A DNA stretch of 64,000 nt from Acidobacteriota bacterium (GCA_020853395.1 JADYYY010000021.1:30152-94151), one strand, 5' to 3'. Shown: positions 28,394 through 37,752, numbered from the stretch's first letter. Notes: generated by a model from the sequence alone, not told the origin. A program made the numbers and translations.

Positions 28394-30739
28394 TCACGTG
28401 TCCGAGCGCCGCACGATCCGGTGCGTCGGCGTGGCCGTCCATGGATCGTCGGGCCACGGGTGCTTCGGGTAACGTCCGCGCAGTTCCCTGCGCACCTCCG
28501 GGTACCCGTGGGCCCAGAAGCTCTTCAGGTCCGACGTCACCTGCACCGGCCGGCCGTTCGGTGCCAGCAGCTCGAACGTCACCGGCACGCGGCGCGGACC
28601 GATCCGTGGCGTCTCGGTGAGGCCGAACAGTTCCTGCAGCTTGACCGCGGCGACGACACGCCCTCCGTGCCGGTAGTCGAGCCGGACCCGCCGGCCGCTG
28701 GGCACCGGCAGCTCCGCCGGCGCGTGGCGCTCGAGCCGCTGCCTCACGTCGAACGGCAGCGCGGCAGCGAGATCGAGCCCGTGCAGGTTCGGATGGATCC
28801 GCGCCGCCGACAGCACGAGCGCCGGCAGATCGATCGGCTCGCCGCCGTCGAGGGCCGCGACGGCGAGCCGGGCGAGCAGTTGCTCGTCGACGGGGCGCGG
28901 GCCTCGATCGAGGAACGTTCGCGCAACGAGCGCGGCGGCCTGGTCGGGATCGATCTCGACCGGCGAGCGCCCGAGCGCGATGGCGCCATGCCAGTCCGTC
29001 CGCACCGCGCGCGCGTCACCGCGCTGCGGATCCAGCACGTGCTCGGTCTCGGTGTGCGTGACCGGTACCCAGTCCCGATCGATGGCGCTGGCGATGCGGA
29101 TCACGGCCTCGGTCCGAGACGTTGCTCGCGTGACGTCGACGGCCGAGACGAACTCTGCCTCGAAGACGCCGCTCTCGCGGCCGAGCGTCGCGCCGGTTCC
29201 GCTCGCGAGCAGGAAGCGGTCGCTGCCCGGTGCGCGGCGGCGCGCGACCCGATCTGGATATCCCGCATGGATCGCGCGCCGGAAGTCGTCGTCCGGAATC
29301 GTCGGGCGCACGGCGGCGCCAAGCGCGCGCCGCGCTGCCGCTTCGATCTGATCGGCCACGCGTCGCACGTGTCCGGGCCATCGGACGGCCTGGTCGGCGG
29401 CACTGAGCAGATCGGAGGTGGTCGCGCACCCGCGCTCCGGCAGAAAGTGGCGTTCGGCGAGCGCGGCGCACGCCAGCGCCGCCACGCGCGCGCCGCTGGC
29501 GGCGAGCAGCACGCGCGAGAGCCGTGGGTGCAGGGGAAGACCTCGCATCGCTTCGCCGACGCTCGTGAGCCGATTGGCCGCATCCACCGCCCCGAGGCGG
29601 GCCAGCAGCGCGCACGCAGCATCCACCGCCTGCGGCGGCGGAGCCTCGAACCACGGAAACGATCGCGGATGCCCGCCCCAGGCGAGGATGTCGAGCACGA
29701 CGGAGGCGAGGTCGATCCGGGCGATCTCGGGTTCGCGGTGCGGCGCGAGCCGATCGCGCGGATCCCACAGACGCAGCGCGCGGCCTGGACCGATCCGTCC
29801 CGCCCGGCCGGCGCGCTGATCGGCGGCATCCTGCGAGACGCGCTCGAGCTCGAGGCTGTCGATTCCGCGATCGGGATCGTACCGCGCCACCTTGTGACGG
29901 CCGCCGTCGATCACGGTGCGGACGTCCGGCACCGTCAGCGTCGTCTCGGCGATGTTCGTCGCGAGGATCACGCGCGGGCGTGCCGACGGCTCGAGCGCGC
30001 GATCCTGCTCATCCGCGCTCAGTGAACCGTGCAGCGGCAGGATCGGCGCCTGCAACCGCGCACCCAGTCGATCCATCGCGCGCCGAATCTCGGGCGCGCC
30101 GGGCAGGAAGCAGAGCACGGCGCCCCGGGCGCGCGGCACCTCGTCGACGACGACGGTCTCGAGATCGGCGCCAGGCCGGTACTCGACCTCGACGTCGAAC
30201 GCGCGGCCGGGCACGTCCAGCACAGGACAGCTTCCGAGAAAGCGCGACACGGGCTCGGCGTCGAGCGTGGCCGACATGACCACGATCCGGAGGTCGGCGC
30301 GCGCACGCCAGGCCTCTCGCGCGAGCGCCAGCCCGAGGTCCGCGTGGATGCTGCGCTCGTGGAACTCGTCGAGCACGACCGTCGTGACGTCGCTCAGGAG
30401 CGGATCGGCTTGGAGCCTCGCCGTCAGCACCCCTTCGGTCGCCACGATCAACGCGGTGGCGTCGTCGTAGCGGCGGTCGAATCGGACGTGCCAGCCCACC
30501 TCGCGGCCGACCGTCCACCCCTGCTCTGCTGCGATCCGCCTGGCGATCGCCCGCGCCGCGACCCGCCGCGGCTGCAACAGCAGGACGCGCCCCGCGCCGA
30601 CGAGCGCCGGCGGGACCCGAGTCGTCTTCCCCGCACCCGGCGCGGCGATGAGGACGAGCGCGCGATGCGCGTGGAGCAGGCGCACGACGTCCGGCACGAC
30701 GTCGTCGACAGGGAGCGGCGCTCGCCGGTGCTCGGTCAT
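28394..30739 (-). CDS. hrpB: ATP-dependent RNA helicase HrpB (DEAH-box)
   Basis: A 781-residue DEAH/RHA helicase. Motif I LIAAPGAGKTTRVPPAL near residue 32, motif Ia LLLQPRRVAARAIARR, motif II LDEFHER near 125 (DEFH instead of DEAH, normal for HrpB), motif III MSATLD near 156, motif V ATNIAETTLTVPDV near 258, motif VI QRAGRAGRIGPGRALRLW near 308, followed by the HA2/OB and the HrpB-specific C-terminal domain (VTSDLKSFWAHGYPEVRREL). HrpB is widespread but its RNA target is not known. It is divergent from the Dus gene with only 23 nt between start codons. Confidence 0.95.
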   Translation of the reverse strand: MTEHRRAPLPVDDVVPDVVRLLHAHRALVLIAAPGAGKTTRVPPALVGAGRVLLLQPRRVAARAIARRIAAEQGWTVGREVGWHVRFDRRYDDATALIVATEGVLTARLQADPLLSDVTTVVLDEFHERSIHADLGLALAREAWRARADLRIVVMSATLDAEPVSRFLGSCPVLDVPGRAFDVEVEYRPGADLETVVVDEVPRARGAVLCFLPGAPEIRRAMDRLGARLQAPILPLHGSLSADEQDRALEPSARPRVILATNIAETTLTVPDVRTVIDGGRHKVARYDPDRGIDSLELERVSQDAADQRAGRAGRIGPGRALRLWDPRDRLAPHREPEIARIDLASVVLDILAWGGHPRSFPWFEAPPPQAVDAACALLARLGAVDAANRLTSVGEAMRGLPLHPRLSRVLLAASGARVAALACAALAERHFLPERGCATTSDLLSAADQAVRWPGHVRRVADQIEAAARRALGAAVRPTIPDDDFRRAIHAGYPDRVARRRAPGSDRFLLASGTGATLGRESGVFEAEFVSAVDVTRATSRTEAVIRIASAIDRDWVPVTHTETEHVLDPQRGDARAVRTDWHGAIALGRSPVEIDPDQAAALVARTFLDRGPRPVDEQLLARLAVAALDGGEPIDLPALVLSAARIHPNLHGLDLAAALPFDVRQRLERHAPAELPVPSGRRVRLDYRHGGRVVAAVKLQELFGLTETPRIGPRRVPVTFELLAPNGRPVQVTSDLKSFWAHGYPEVRRELRGRYPKHPWPDDPWTATPTHRIVRRSDT

Positions 30740-30749
30740 GCAACACAGG

Positions 30750-30756
30750 TAGTATC
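30750..30756. promoter_or_regulatory. Overlapping divergent -10 elements, hrpB / dus
   Basis: TAGTAT on plus ends 7 nt before the dus ATG; offset by one base, GATACT on minus ends 11 nt before the hrpB ATG. The entire intergenic spacer is 23 nt, so both promoters must overlap. RNA polymerase could use only one direction at a time. Confidence 0.5.
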
Positions 30757-30762
30757 TGACGC

Positions 30763-31896
30763 ATGGTCTTCCTCGACGCGCTCGAGGGCGCCGTCGTCAT
30801 GGCGCCGATGACCAAAGGGTCGAATCTGCCGTATCGGCGCCTCTGCGCGGCGCTCGGCGCCAGGGTCGTCGTGAGCGAGATGGTCGTCGCCCGCCGGCTG
30901 AAGCAGCGTCGCCGCGGCGAGTTCGCGTTGATCCGGCGAGCCGCCGAGGAGCCGTGCTTCGGCGTCCAGCTCGCCGGCACGAACCCCGAGGAGATGGCCT
31001 GGGCGGCCGCGCTCGTCGAGAGCCGCGGCGCCGACTTCGTGGACGTCAACCTCGGATGCCCGATCGATCACTTCACGCGCCGAGGTCTGGGCGCGGCGCT
31101 CGGACGGCAGCCGGCGCGCGTGCGGCGCATCGTCGAAAGCATGCGGCGGGTCCTCACCGTGCCAGTGACGGTCAAGATCAGGCTGGGCTGGAACGCGCAG
31201 CAGCGCAACTACCTCGAGCTGGCGCAGGCCGCGGTCGACGGCGGCGTCGCCGCCATCACCGTGCACGGACGCACGCGGGAAGCGCGCTACCGGCAGCCGG
31301 CCGACTGGGACGCGATCGCCGAGATCGCGTCACGCGTGGAGGTGCCGGTCATCGGCAACGGCGACCTGCTCTTCGCGCACGAGATCGCGCACCGGCTCGC
31401 CACGTCGGGGTGCGCCGCCGTCATGAGCGGACGCGGCGTGCTGATCAAACCGTGGCTGTTCAGAGAGACCGTCGGCGGCTACTGGGACATCACGGCTGAC
31501 GAACGTGTCGCGCTGTACCGGCGGTACGTGGATCTCGCCGTCGAGCACTGGGGGCGCAAGCGCGACGCCGGCGCATCCGCCGGCGTGCACGAGGACGTTC
31601 CGGAGGTCGAGCCGGCGGTGGACGACTACGGGCGCGAACGGATTCGCGACTTCGTCCGATGGCATGTCGGGTTCTGGGTGCGCTACGCGCCGCGGCGAGC
31701 GGACGGATCCTGGCCGTCGATGCAGCAGCGCGAATCGCTCGTCGAACCGCGATCGCCGCTCGAGGCCTTGCTCGCGCGCACCGACGATCGGGCGATCGAC
31801 TACATCACCGACGAGCTCATCGGCGGTGGCGATCTGGCCAGCCCGCCGCCGCCCGGCCGGACCGAGGATCGTCCGGCGATCGTCGAGGCGGGCTGA
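30763..31896 (+). CDS. tRNA-dihydrouridine synthase family protein, Dus3-like
   Basis: A 377-residue FMN-dependent TIM-barrel enzyme that reduces uridine in tRNA. APMTKGSNLPYRRLC is the first FMN-binding block, the catalytic Cys is in VNLGCPIDHFTRRGLGAAL near residue 96, KIRLGW near 141, HGRTRE near 168, and NGDLLF near 198. The GCPI(D) context and the RRGxGxAL that follows are closer to eukaryotic Dus3 (U47) than to E. coli DusA/B/C. The C-terminal 110 residues (after position 265) are longer than in DusB and contain a conserved-looking VRWHVGFWVRYAPRR helix. Leaderless start predicted. Confidence 0.88.
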   Translation: MVFLDALEGAVVMAPMTKGSNLPYRRLCAALGARVVVSEMVVARRLKQRRRGEFALIRRAAEEPCFGVQLAGTNPEEMAWAAALVESRGADFVDVNLGCPIDHFTRRGLGAALGRQPARVRRIVESMRRVLTVPVTVKIRLGWNAQQRNYLELAQAAVDGGVAAITVHGRTREARYRQPADWDAIAEIASRVEVPVIGNGDLLFAHEIAHRLATSGCAAVMSGRGVLIKPWLFRETVGGYWDITADERVALYRRYVDLAVEHWGRKRDAGASAGVHEDVPEVEPAVDDYGRERIRDFVRWHVGFWVRYAPRRADGSWPSMQQRESLVEPRSPLEALLARTDDRAIDYITDELIGGGDLASPPPPGRTEDRPAIVEAG

Positions 31897-34133
31897 TGCC
31901 GCACGCCGCCGCCTGGCTCCTCGCATGGCTCATCGCCAGGCAGGCGGTGCCGGCGCCGGTTGCCGTTGAGCCGGCGATCATCAAAGGTCAGGTCGTGAAC
32001 GGCCGCACGCTCTCGCCGATCGCGGACGTGCTCGTCGCGCTCAGCGAAACGGACCGGTCCGCGCGCACGTCGCCGGACGGGCGGTTCGCGTTCGAGGACC
32101 TGACGCCCGGAACCTACACGTTGACGGTCTCGACGGTGGGCTACATCTTCGTGCGACGCCCCATCACCGTGTCGTCGGGGTCGATCGTCGACCTCCAAGT
32201 GCCGCTCGCCGAGGGCACCGGCACGTACGAGGAATCAGTACACGTGACGGCGGGACCGGCCGATCACACGCCGCCGACCGCGTCGGTGGCGCTGACTTCA
32301 TCGGCCCTGCAGGATCTGCGCGAGATGGCCGCCGACGATCCGGTCCGCGCGATGCAGGCCCTGCCCGGCGCCTCCACGGGCGACGATTTCCGCGCCGAGT
32401 TCTCGGTGCGCGGCTCGGCATTTCGCCACGGCGGCATCGTCGTCGACGGCACGCCGACGAACCTCATGTTCCACGCGATGGGCGGGCTCGAGGATCCGGG
32501 CTCGATCGCGATGATCAACACGGACGTGCTCGCGAGCGCCTCGCTCGACGTGGGCGCGCACGCACTGACGCACGGCGACTGGCTGGGGCCGACCATCGCC
32601 TTCGACCTGCGCGAGGGCTCTCGCGATCGGCGCGCGTTGCGCTTCGCCGTCAGCGGCACCAACGCGTCGGTCGTCGCCGAAGGACCGCTCGGCGCCGGCC
32701 GCCGCGGCTCGTGGCTGGTCTCGGTCCGGAGAAGCTACGTCGACTGGCTGGTCCGCGTCCTCGAGCCGGACATCGACGCCACGGTGGGCTTCTACGACGG
32801 ACAGGCGAAGGTCGGCTACGACCTGACGCCGCGCCAGCACGTCGAGGCGCTCTTCATCGGCGGCCGCGCGCACTACGAGAACTCGACGGCCACGGGCGCG
32901 AACCAGATCAACCACGCCTGGTCCAATGCGATGCTCGGATCCGCAGCCTGGCGCCTCACGCACGACCGCGTGCTCGTCAGCCAGCGACTGTCGTTCGTCG
33001 GCAACCACATCGACATCACAGGGCGATCCGGCCAGGCGCTTGGCGTCGGGCAGACGCGGTCGCTCCTCTGGCGGGCCGATGCCTCGTTCTTCGCCGCCCC
33101 GGGCTGGCAGATCGACGGCGGCCTGAAGGTCGAGCGTTCCTCGACGGATCAGACGCTGCGCGCGTTCGCGAACGCCGCGGGCGTCCTCGAGCTTCGCGCC
33201 GACCTCCCGTTCGATCGTGCCCGCACGATCGGTGACGGGTGGGGACAGGTGATTCGAACCACGTCTCGCGGGCGTCTCGCGATGGGCGCGCGTGTCGCGC
33301 ACGACACGGCCACCGGCAGCACGGGGACGTCGCCCTGGCTCGTTGGCCACCACGAGATCGGCATCGTCCACGTCTTTGGCGGCGTGAGCGGCGCCCGCCA
33401 GTTCCCGGCGCTGAGCGAAATGGGCCGCGCGCCAGAGCCTCTGCAGGCCGAACGCGCCTGGAACGCCGATCTCGGCGTGGCGCAGCCGATCAGCGCGAAG
33501 ACCCATTGGCGCGTCGCGGCGTTCCGACGCCGCGAGTGGAACGGCCTGCGAGCGATCGAGGAGGACCGGCTCGCATCCGGCGACAGGATCGTGGGCTCGC
33601 CCTTCACGCTGCTGGCGTCGCGGCTCGACACGCGCGCGAGCGGCGTGGAGCTCGTGCTCGAACGCCGATCCGAGACCGGCGCGAGCGGCTGGGTCGGCTA
33701 CACGTGGTCGCACGCGCGGGCCACGGACACGACGACCGGCGAGGGATTCGATGCCGACTTCGACCAACGGCACACGTTCAATCTCTTCGTGCAGCAGCGC
33801 GTGTCGTATCGGGTGAAGCTCTTCGCGAAGCTCCGGATGGGCTCCAACTTCCCGATCGTCGGCTACTTCGACGGCAGTGCGAACGACCTCGTGCTCGGGG
33901 CCGAGCGCAACCTCGTGCGGCTGCCCGTGTACTCGCGGTTCGACATCGGCGGACGGCGCACGTTCACGTTCCGCCGCAGCCGCCTGACGATGTTCATCGA
34001 GTTCGTGAACCTGTGGAACCGCCGGAATCTGGGCCCAGGCCGCGGATCGATCCGGTCGAATCTCGCCGCCATCGGCTACGCCGAGCGGCTGCTCCCGCTC
34101 GTGCCCTCCGGCGGGCTGCTGCTCGAGTTCTGA
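31896..34133 (+). CDS. TonB-dependent receptor-like outer-membrane protein with carboxypeptidase-regulatory domain
   Basis: A 745-residue exported protein. Signal peptide MPHAAAWLLAWLIARQAVPAP; a carboxypeptidase-regulatory/CnaB-like domain near residues 30-115 (IIKGQVVNGRTLSPIADVLV, FAFEDLTPGTYTLTVSTVGY); a plug domain (QALPGASTGDDFRAEFSVRG, GGIVVDGTPTNL); and a barrel ending in LLLEF. It is on the short side for this family. An open frame begins at 31659, but the start is ATG 31896, overlapping the dus stop by one base (TGATG) and preceding the signal peptide. Coupling to a tRNA-modifying enzyme is odd. Ligand unknown; the regulatory-domain type is common for glycan or peptide uptake in Acidobacteriota. 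Confidence 0.85.
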   Translation: MPHAAAWLLAWLIARQAVPAPVAVEPAIIKGQVVNGRTLSPIADVLVALSETDRSARTSPDGRFAFEDLTPGTYTLTVSTVGYIFVRRPITVSSGSIVDLQVPLAEGTGTYEESVHVTAGPADHTPPTASVALTSSALQDLREMAADDPVRAMQALPGASTGDDFRAEFSVRGSAFRHGGIVVDGTPTNLMFHAMGGLEDPGSIAMINTDVLASASLDVGAHALTHGDWLGPTIAFDLREGSRDRRALRFAVSGTNASVVAEGPLGAGRRGSWLVSVRRSYVDWLVRVLEPDIDATVGFYDGQAKVGYDLTPRQHVEALFIGGRAHYENSTATGANQINHAWSNAMLGSAAWRLTHDRVLVSQRLSFVGNHIDITGRSGQALGVGQTRSLLWRADASFFAAPGWQIDGGLKVERSSTDQTLRAFANAAGVLELRADLPFDRARTIGDGWGQVIRTTSRGRLAMGARVAHDTATGSTGTSPWLVGHHEIGIVHVFGGVSGARQFPALSEMGRAPEPLQAERAWNADLGVAQPISAKTHWRVAAFRRREWNGLRAIEEDRLASGDRIVGSPFTLLASRLDTRASGVELVLERRSETGASGWVGYTWSHARATDTTTGEGFDADFDQRHTFNLFVQQRVSYRVKLFAKLRMGSNFPIVGYFDGSANDLVLGAERNLVRLPVYSRFDIGGRRTFTFRRSRLTMFIEFVNLWNRRNLGPGRGSIRSNLAAIGYAERLLPLVPSGGLLLEF

Positions 34134-34209
34134 CGGCCATCTCGACCGCGCATTCGGACCATCAGCGAATCGCGCCCCCCATTGCCCGGATCGGCCTGGT
34201 GCAGCTATC

Positions 34210-35043
34210 GTGTTGACTGCCGTGCCCGCCACTTCCCTTCCAGCGCAACGACGATTCGGCGAGACGACGAGACGCGATGCCTGGTGGCTGCCATCGGCGG
34301 CGACGTTCCTCGGGTTCTCGGCGTTCATCGTCTACGCCACGTGGGCGGGGTACTCGAACGCGTACTACGAGTACGGCCCTTATCTCTCGCCCATGTACTC
34401 ACCTCTGCTCTTCGGGCCCTCGCCGCACGCCTGGTTCGGCGGGCCCGCGCAGCCGGTCTGGTGGCCGCCGTTCCTGCACTTCTCTGGTGCGGCGTTGATT
34501 CTGTGGGGACCGGCCGGATTCCGGCTGACCTGCTATTACTACCGCGGCGCGTACTACAAGGCGTTCTGGGCCGACCCGCCGGGCTGCGCGGTCGGAGAAC
34601 CGCGCAAGACGTACCTCGGCGAGCGCTGGTTCCCGCTCGTAATCCAGAACGTCCACCGCTACTTCCTGTACGTCGCGCTCGGGATCATCGTGATCCTCGG
34701 CATCGACGCGTGGAAAGCGCTCTGGTTTCCGGTGAACGGCACAGTGCTCGAGGCCGGCGCGCCGACGACGTTCGGGATCGGCGTCGGCACGATCGTGCTC
34801 ACGCTGAACGTCGTGTTCCTGGCCTGCTACACGCTCGGCTGCCATTCGCTCCGACACCTCGTCGGCGGCGTGCTGGACGTGATGTCGGGGCGCCCGATCC
34901 GCAAGACCAGCTACGCGTGCGTCAGTTGTCTGAACCGCTGGCACATGAAGTGGGCGTGGATCAGCCTCTTCTGGGTCGGCTTCACGGACCTGTACGTCCG
35001 GATGTGCGCGATGGGCATCTGGACCGATTTTCGGTTGTTGTAG
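34210..35043 (+). CDS. Succinate dehydrogenase membrane-anchor subunit (Sdh1-type, five helices)
   Basis: A 277-residue membrane protein with five predicted helices at about residues 30-48, 82-99, 150-168, 192-215 and 240-258. It lies directly upstream of flavoprotein and iron-sulfur subunits and has the size of the single anchor subunit of actinobacterial Sdh1 (Rv0249c type). Seen: histidines at helix edges (PFLHFSGAAL, QNVHRYFLY, CHSLRHLVGG, RWHMKWAW) that could bind heme b. This differs from E. coli SdhC+SdhD, where two small subunits are used. The GTG at 34210 is uncertain; GTG 34222 is possible. A cytochrome-type quinone-reducing role is inferred. Confidence 0.8.
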   Translation: MLTAVPATSLPAQRRFGETTRRDAWWLPSAATFLGFSAFIVYATWAGYSNAYYEYGPYLSPMYSPLLFGPSPHAWFGGPAQPVWWPPFLHFSGAALILWGPAGFRLTCYYYRGAYYKAFWADPPGCAVGEPRKTYLGERWFPLVIQNVHRYFLYVALGIIVILGIDAWKALWFPVNGTVLEAGAPTTFGIGVGTIVLTLNVVFLACYTLGCHSLRHLVGGVLDVMSGRPIRKTSYACVSCLNRWHMKWAWISLFWVGFTDLYVRMCAMGIWTDFRLL

Positions 35044-35167
35044 CGGGCGGCCGGTTCGCACGGTCCGGAAGCCGGCGCGGGTCGCCGGCCGCGGAATCGG
35101 CCGGCCATCGGGCGCGGCCCCGGGCGAACGGCCGGTCGTGTGGACTCCGGCGTGTGGATCCCTTCTC

Positions 35168-36982
35168 ATGAGTCAATATCCGGTCCTGCAGCATGACGTG
35201 CTCGTCATCGGGGCGGGCGGCGCCGGACTGCGCGCGGCGATCGAAGCGTCGGCGCAGGGCGCGACCGTCGGAGTCATCACCAAGTCGCTGCTCGGCAAGG
35301 CGCACACCGTCATGGCCGAAGGCGGCATGGCCGCGGCGCTCGCCAACGTCGACGATCGCGACAACTGGCGCGTCCACTTCGCCGACACGATGCGCGGCGG
35401 CCAGTACCTGAACAACTGGCGGATGGCGGAGCTGCACGCCAAGGAGGCGCCCGATCGCGTCCGCGAGCTGGAAGCCTGGGGCGCCGTCTTCGATCGGACG
35501 AAGGACGGCCGGATCCTCCAGCGCAACTTCGGCGGGCACCGATATCCGCGCCTCGCCCACGTCGGCGACCGCACGGGCCTCGAGCTGATTCGCACGCTGC
35601 AGGATCACGGCGTCCACCGCGGCCTCGACGTTCACATGGAACACACGGTCGTGAGCCTGCTCACCGACGGCGGGCGGATCGCCGGCGCCGTCGCCTACGA
35701 TCGCGAACGCGGCCGGTTCAACGTGTTCCAGGCGAAGGCCGTCGTGCTCGCGACCGGCGGGCTCGGCCGCGCGTACAAGATCACCAGCAACAGTTGGGAG
35801 TACACGGGCGACGGCTACGCGCTGGCCTACGAGGCCGGCGCCGCGCTGCAGGATCTCGAGTTCATCCAGTTCCACCCCACCGGCATGGTCTGGCCGCCGA
35901 GCGTGCGCGGCATCCTCGTCACCGAAGGCGTGCGCGGCGAGGGCGGCGTCCTCCTCAACAAGGAGGGGCGCCGGTTCATGTTCGACGACATCCCCGAGAA
36001 CTACCGGAATCAGACCGCGAAGGATGCCGACGAAGGCTGGCGCTACACGCAGGGCGACAAGACGGCCAACCGGCCGCCAGAGCTGCTGACTCGCGATCAC
36101 GTCGCGCGCTGCATCAACCGGGAGGTCAAGGCCGGGCGCGGCAGCCCTCACGGCGGCGTGTTCCTCGACATCGCCTGGATCAAGACGAAGCTGCCGAACG
36201 GCGCGGATCACATCCGGCGCAAGCTGCCGAGCATGTACCACCAGTTCATGCAGCTCGCGAACCTGGACATCACCGAAACGCCGATGGAGGTCGGGCCGAC
36301 GACCCACTACACGATGGGCGGCGTGCAGGTGGACGGCGACACGCAGATGTCCACCGTGCCGGGTCTGTTCGCGGCGGGTGAAGCGGCCGCGGGCCTGCAC
36401 GGCGCCAACCGGCTCGGCGGCAACTCGCTGTCGGACCTGATCGTGTTCGGAAAGCGCGCCGGCGAGCATGCCGCGCTGTTCGCCAGAGCCAACGGCGCCG
36501 CACATCTGGACGATCGGCAGATCGAGTCGGCCGTCCACCACGCGCTCGCGCCGTTCGACCGCGGCACGAGCGGCGAGAATCCGTACGCCGTCCAGCACGA
36601 TCTGCAGGACATGATGCAGGACCTCGTCGGCATCGTCCGGCAGGAGTCCGAGATGCGCGAAGCGCTCGAGCGGCTGAGCGCGCTGCGGGCCCGGGCGGAG
36701 CGGGCTGGCGTCGGCGGCAACCGGGAGTACAACAACGGCTGGCACACGGCGATCGACCTGCACAACCTGCTGACCGTCTCGGAGGCGATCACGCGGTGCG
36801 CGCTCGAGCGCCGCGAGAGCCGGGGCGCACACTTCCGGGAGGACTACCCGGAGAAGTCCGCCGAGTTCGCGTCGTTCAATCACGTCATCCGCAAGGACGC
36901 GGACGGCCGGATGACGCTCTCGCGAGGCCCGATCCCCCAGATGCCGGCCGAGTTGCAGCAGGTCATCGAGGAGAACAAGTAG
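35168..36982 (+). CDS. sdhA: Succinate dehydrogenase / fumarate reductase flavoprotein subunit
   Basis: A 604-residue FAD subunit oxidising succinate to fumarate on the cytoplasmic side. FAD motif VLVIGAGGAGLRAAIEA near residue 12; the covalent-FAD His is in GKAHTVMAEGGMAAAL near 46; HRYPRLAHVGDRTG near 128; the capping-domain QFHPTGM near 233; catalytic Arg region RGEGGVLLNKEGRRF near 258; and GLFAAGEAAAGLHGANRLGG near 402. Start ATG 35168 follows a 124-nt gap after the anchor gene; upstream frame to 35138 has no support. sdhB follows after 2 nt. Confidence 0.96.
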   Translation: MSQYPVLQHDVLVIGAGGAGLRAAIEASAQGATVGVITKSLLGKAHTVMAEGGMAAALANVDDRDNWRVHFADTMRGGQYLNNWRMAELHAKEAPDRVRELEAWGAVFDRTKDGRILQRNFGGHRYPRLAHVGDRTGLELIRTLQDHGVHRGLDVHMEHTVVSLLTDGGRIAGAVAYDRERGRFNVFQAKAVVLATGGLGRAYKITSNSWEYTGDGYALAYEAGAALQDLEFIQFHPTGMVWPPSVRGILVTEGVRGEGGVLLNKEGRRFMFDDIPENYRNQTAKDADEGWRYTQGDKTANRPPELLTRDHVARCINREVKAGRGSPHGGVFLDIAWIKTKLPNGADHIRRKLPSMYHQFMQLANLDITETPMEVGPTTHYTMGGVQVDGDTQMSTVPGLFAAGEAAAGLHGANRLGGNSLSDLIVFGKRAGEHAALFARANGAAHLDDRQIESAVHHALAPFDRGTSGENPYAVQHDLQDMMQDLVGIVRQESEMREALERLSALRARAERAGVGGNREYNNGWHTAIDLHNLLTVSEAITRCALERRESRGAHFREDYPEKSAEFASFNHVIRKDADGRMTLSRGPIPQMPAELQQVIEENK

Positions 36983-36984
36983 CC

Positions 36985-37725
36985 ATGGCCATGCGGACGT
37001 TCCGACTCTGGCGCGGTGCACGCGGACAGGGAGAGTTCCGCGAGTACACGACGGACGCCGGCGAGGGCATGGTCGTGCTCGACGCCGTGCACGCGATTCA
37101 GGCGTCGGACGCGCCCGACCTGGCGTGCCGCTGGAACTGCAAGGCCGGCAAGTGCGGGTCGTGTTCGGCCGAGATCAACGGATCTCCGCGCCTGATGTGC
37201 ATGACGCGGCTCGATCAGCTTCCGGCCGATCAGCCGGTGACGGTCGAACCGCTGCGCGCGTTCCCGCACGTGAAGGATCTCGTCACGGACGTGTCGTGGA
37301 ACTTCGAGGTCAAGAAGCGCATCAAGGAGTTCACGCCGCGGCCGCCCGATGCGCCCGACGGTACGTGGCGGATGCAGCAGGACGACATCGATCGCGTCCA
37401 GGAATTCCGCAAGTGCATCGAGTGCTTCCTGTGCCAGGACGTGTGCCACGTGCTGCGCGACCATCACAAGCACGACGAGTTCATCGGGCCGCGCTTCCTC
37501 GTGTACGCGGCCGCACTCGAAATGCACCCGCTCGACTCGGCCGACCGGGTGCCGGCGCTCAAGGAACAGTTCGGGATCGGCTACTGCAACATCACCAAGT
37601 GCTGCACGAAAGTCTGCCCCGAGCACATCACGATCACCGACAACGCCATCATCCCGCTGAAGGAACGGGTGGTCGATCGCTTCTACGACCCGATCTCGAG
37701 GCTGCTGCGGGTGTTCAAGGGATAG
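36985..37725 (+). CDS. sdhB: Succinate dehydrogenase iron-sulfur subunit
   Basis: A 246-residue protein carrying electrons from FAD to quinone through three clusters. The [2Fe-2S] cysteines are in CRWNCKAGKCGSCSAEIN near residues 47-62 and the LMC after it; [4Fe-4S] in CIECFLCQDVCHV near 143; [3Fe-4S] in CNITKCCTKVCPEHI near 198. The spacing is of the type seen in Sdh1/Frd-like enzymes with longer linker. The ATG at 36985 is 2 nt after the sdhA stop; an open frame further upstream is the sdhA shadow. Confidence 0.95.
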   Translation: MAMRTFRLWRGARGQGEFREYTTDAGEGMVVLDAVHAIQASDAPDLACRWNCKAGKCGSCSAEINGSPRLMCMTRLDQLPADQPVTVEPLRAFPHVKDLVTDVSWNFEVKKRIKEFTPRPPDAPDGTWRMQQDDIDRVQEFRKCIECFLCQDVCHVLRDHHKHDEFIGPRFLVYAAALEMHPLDSADRVPALKEQFGIGYCNITKCCTKVCPEHITITDNAIIPLKERVVDRFYDPISRLLRVFKG

Positions 37726-37728
37726 GCG

Positions 37729-37752
37729 GCGCCTCGTCGTAGGCCGAGGCGC
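37729..37752. terminator. Symmetric hairpin between convergent sdhB and permease genes
   Basis: GCGCCTCG and CGAGGCGC pair perfectly over 8 bp with an 8-nt loop and fill nearly all of the 27-nt convergent gap. No T tract on either side, so it may be a bidirectional or Rho-assisted end. Confidence 0.5.
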
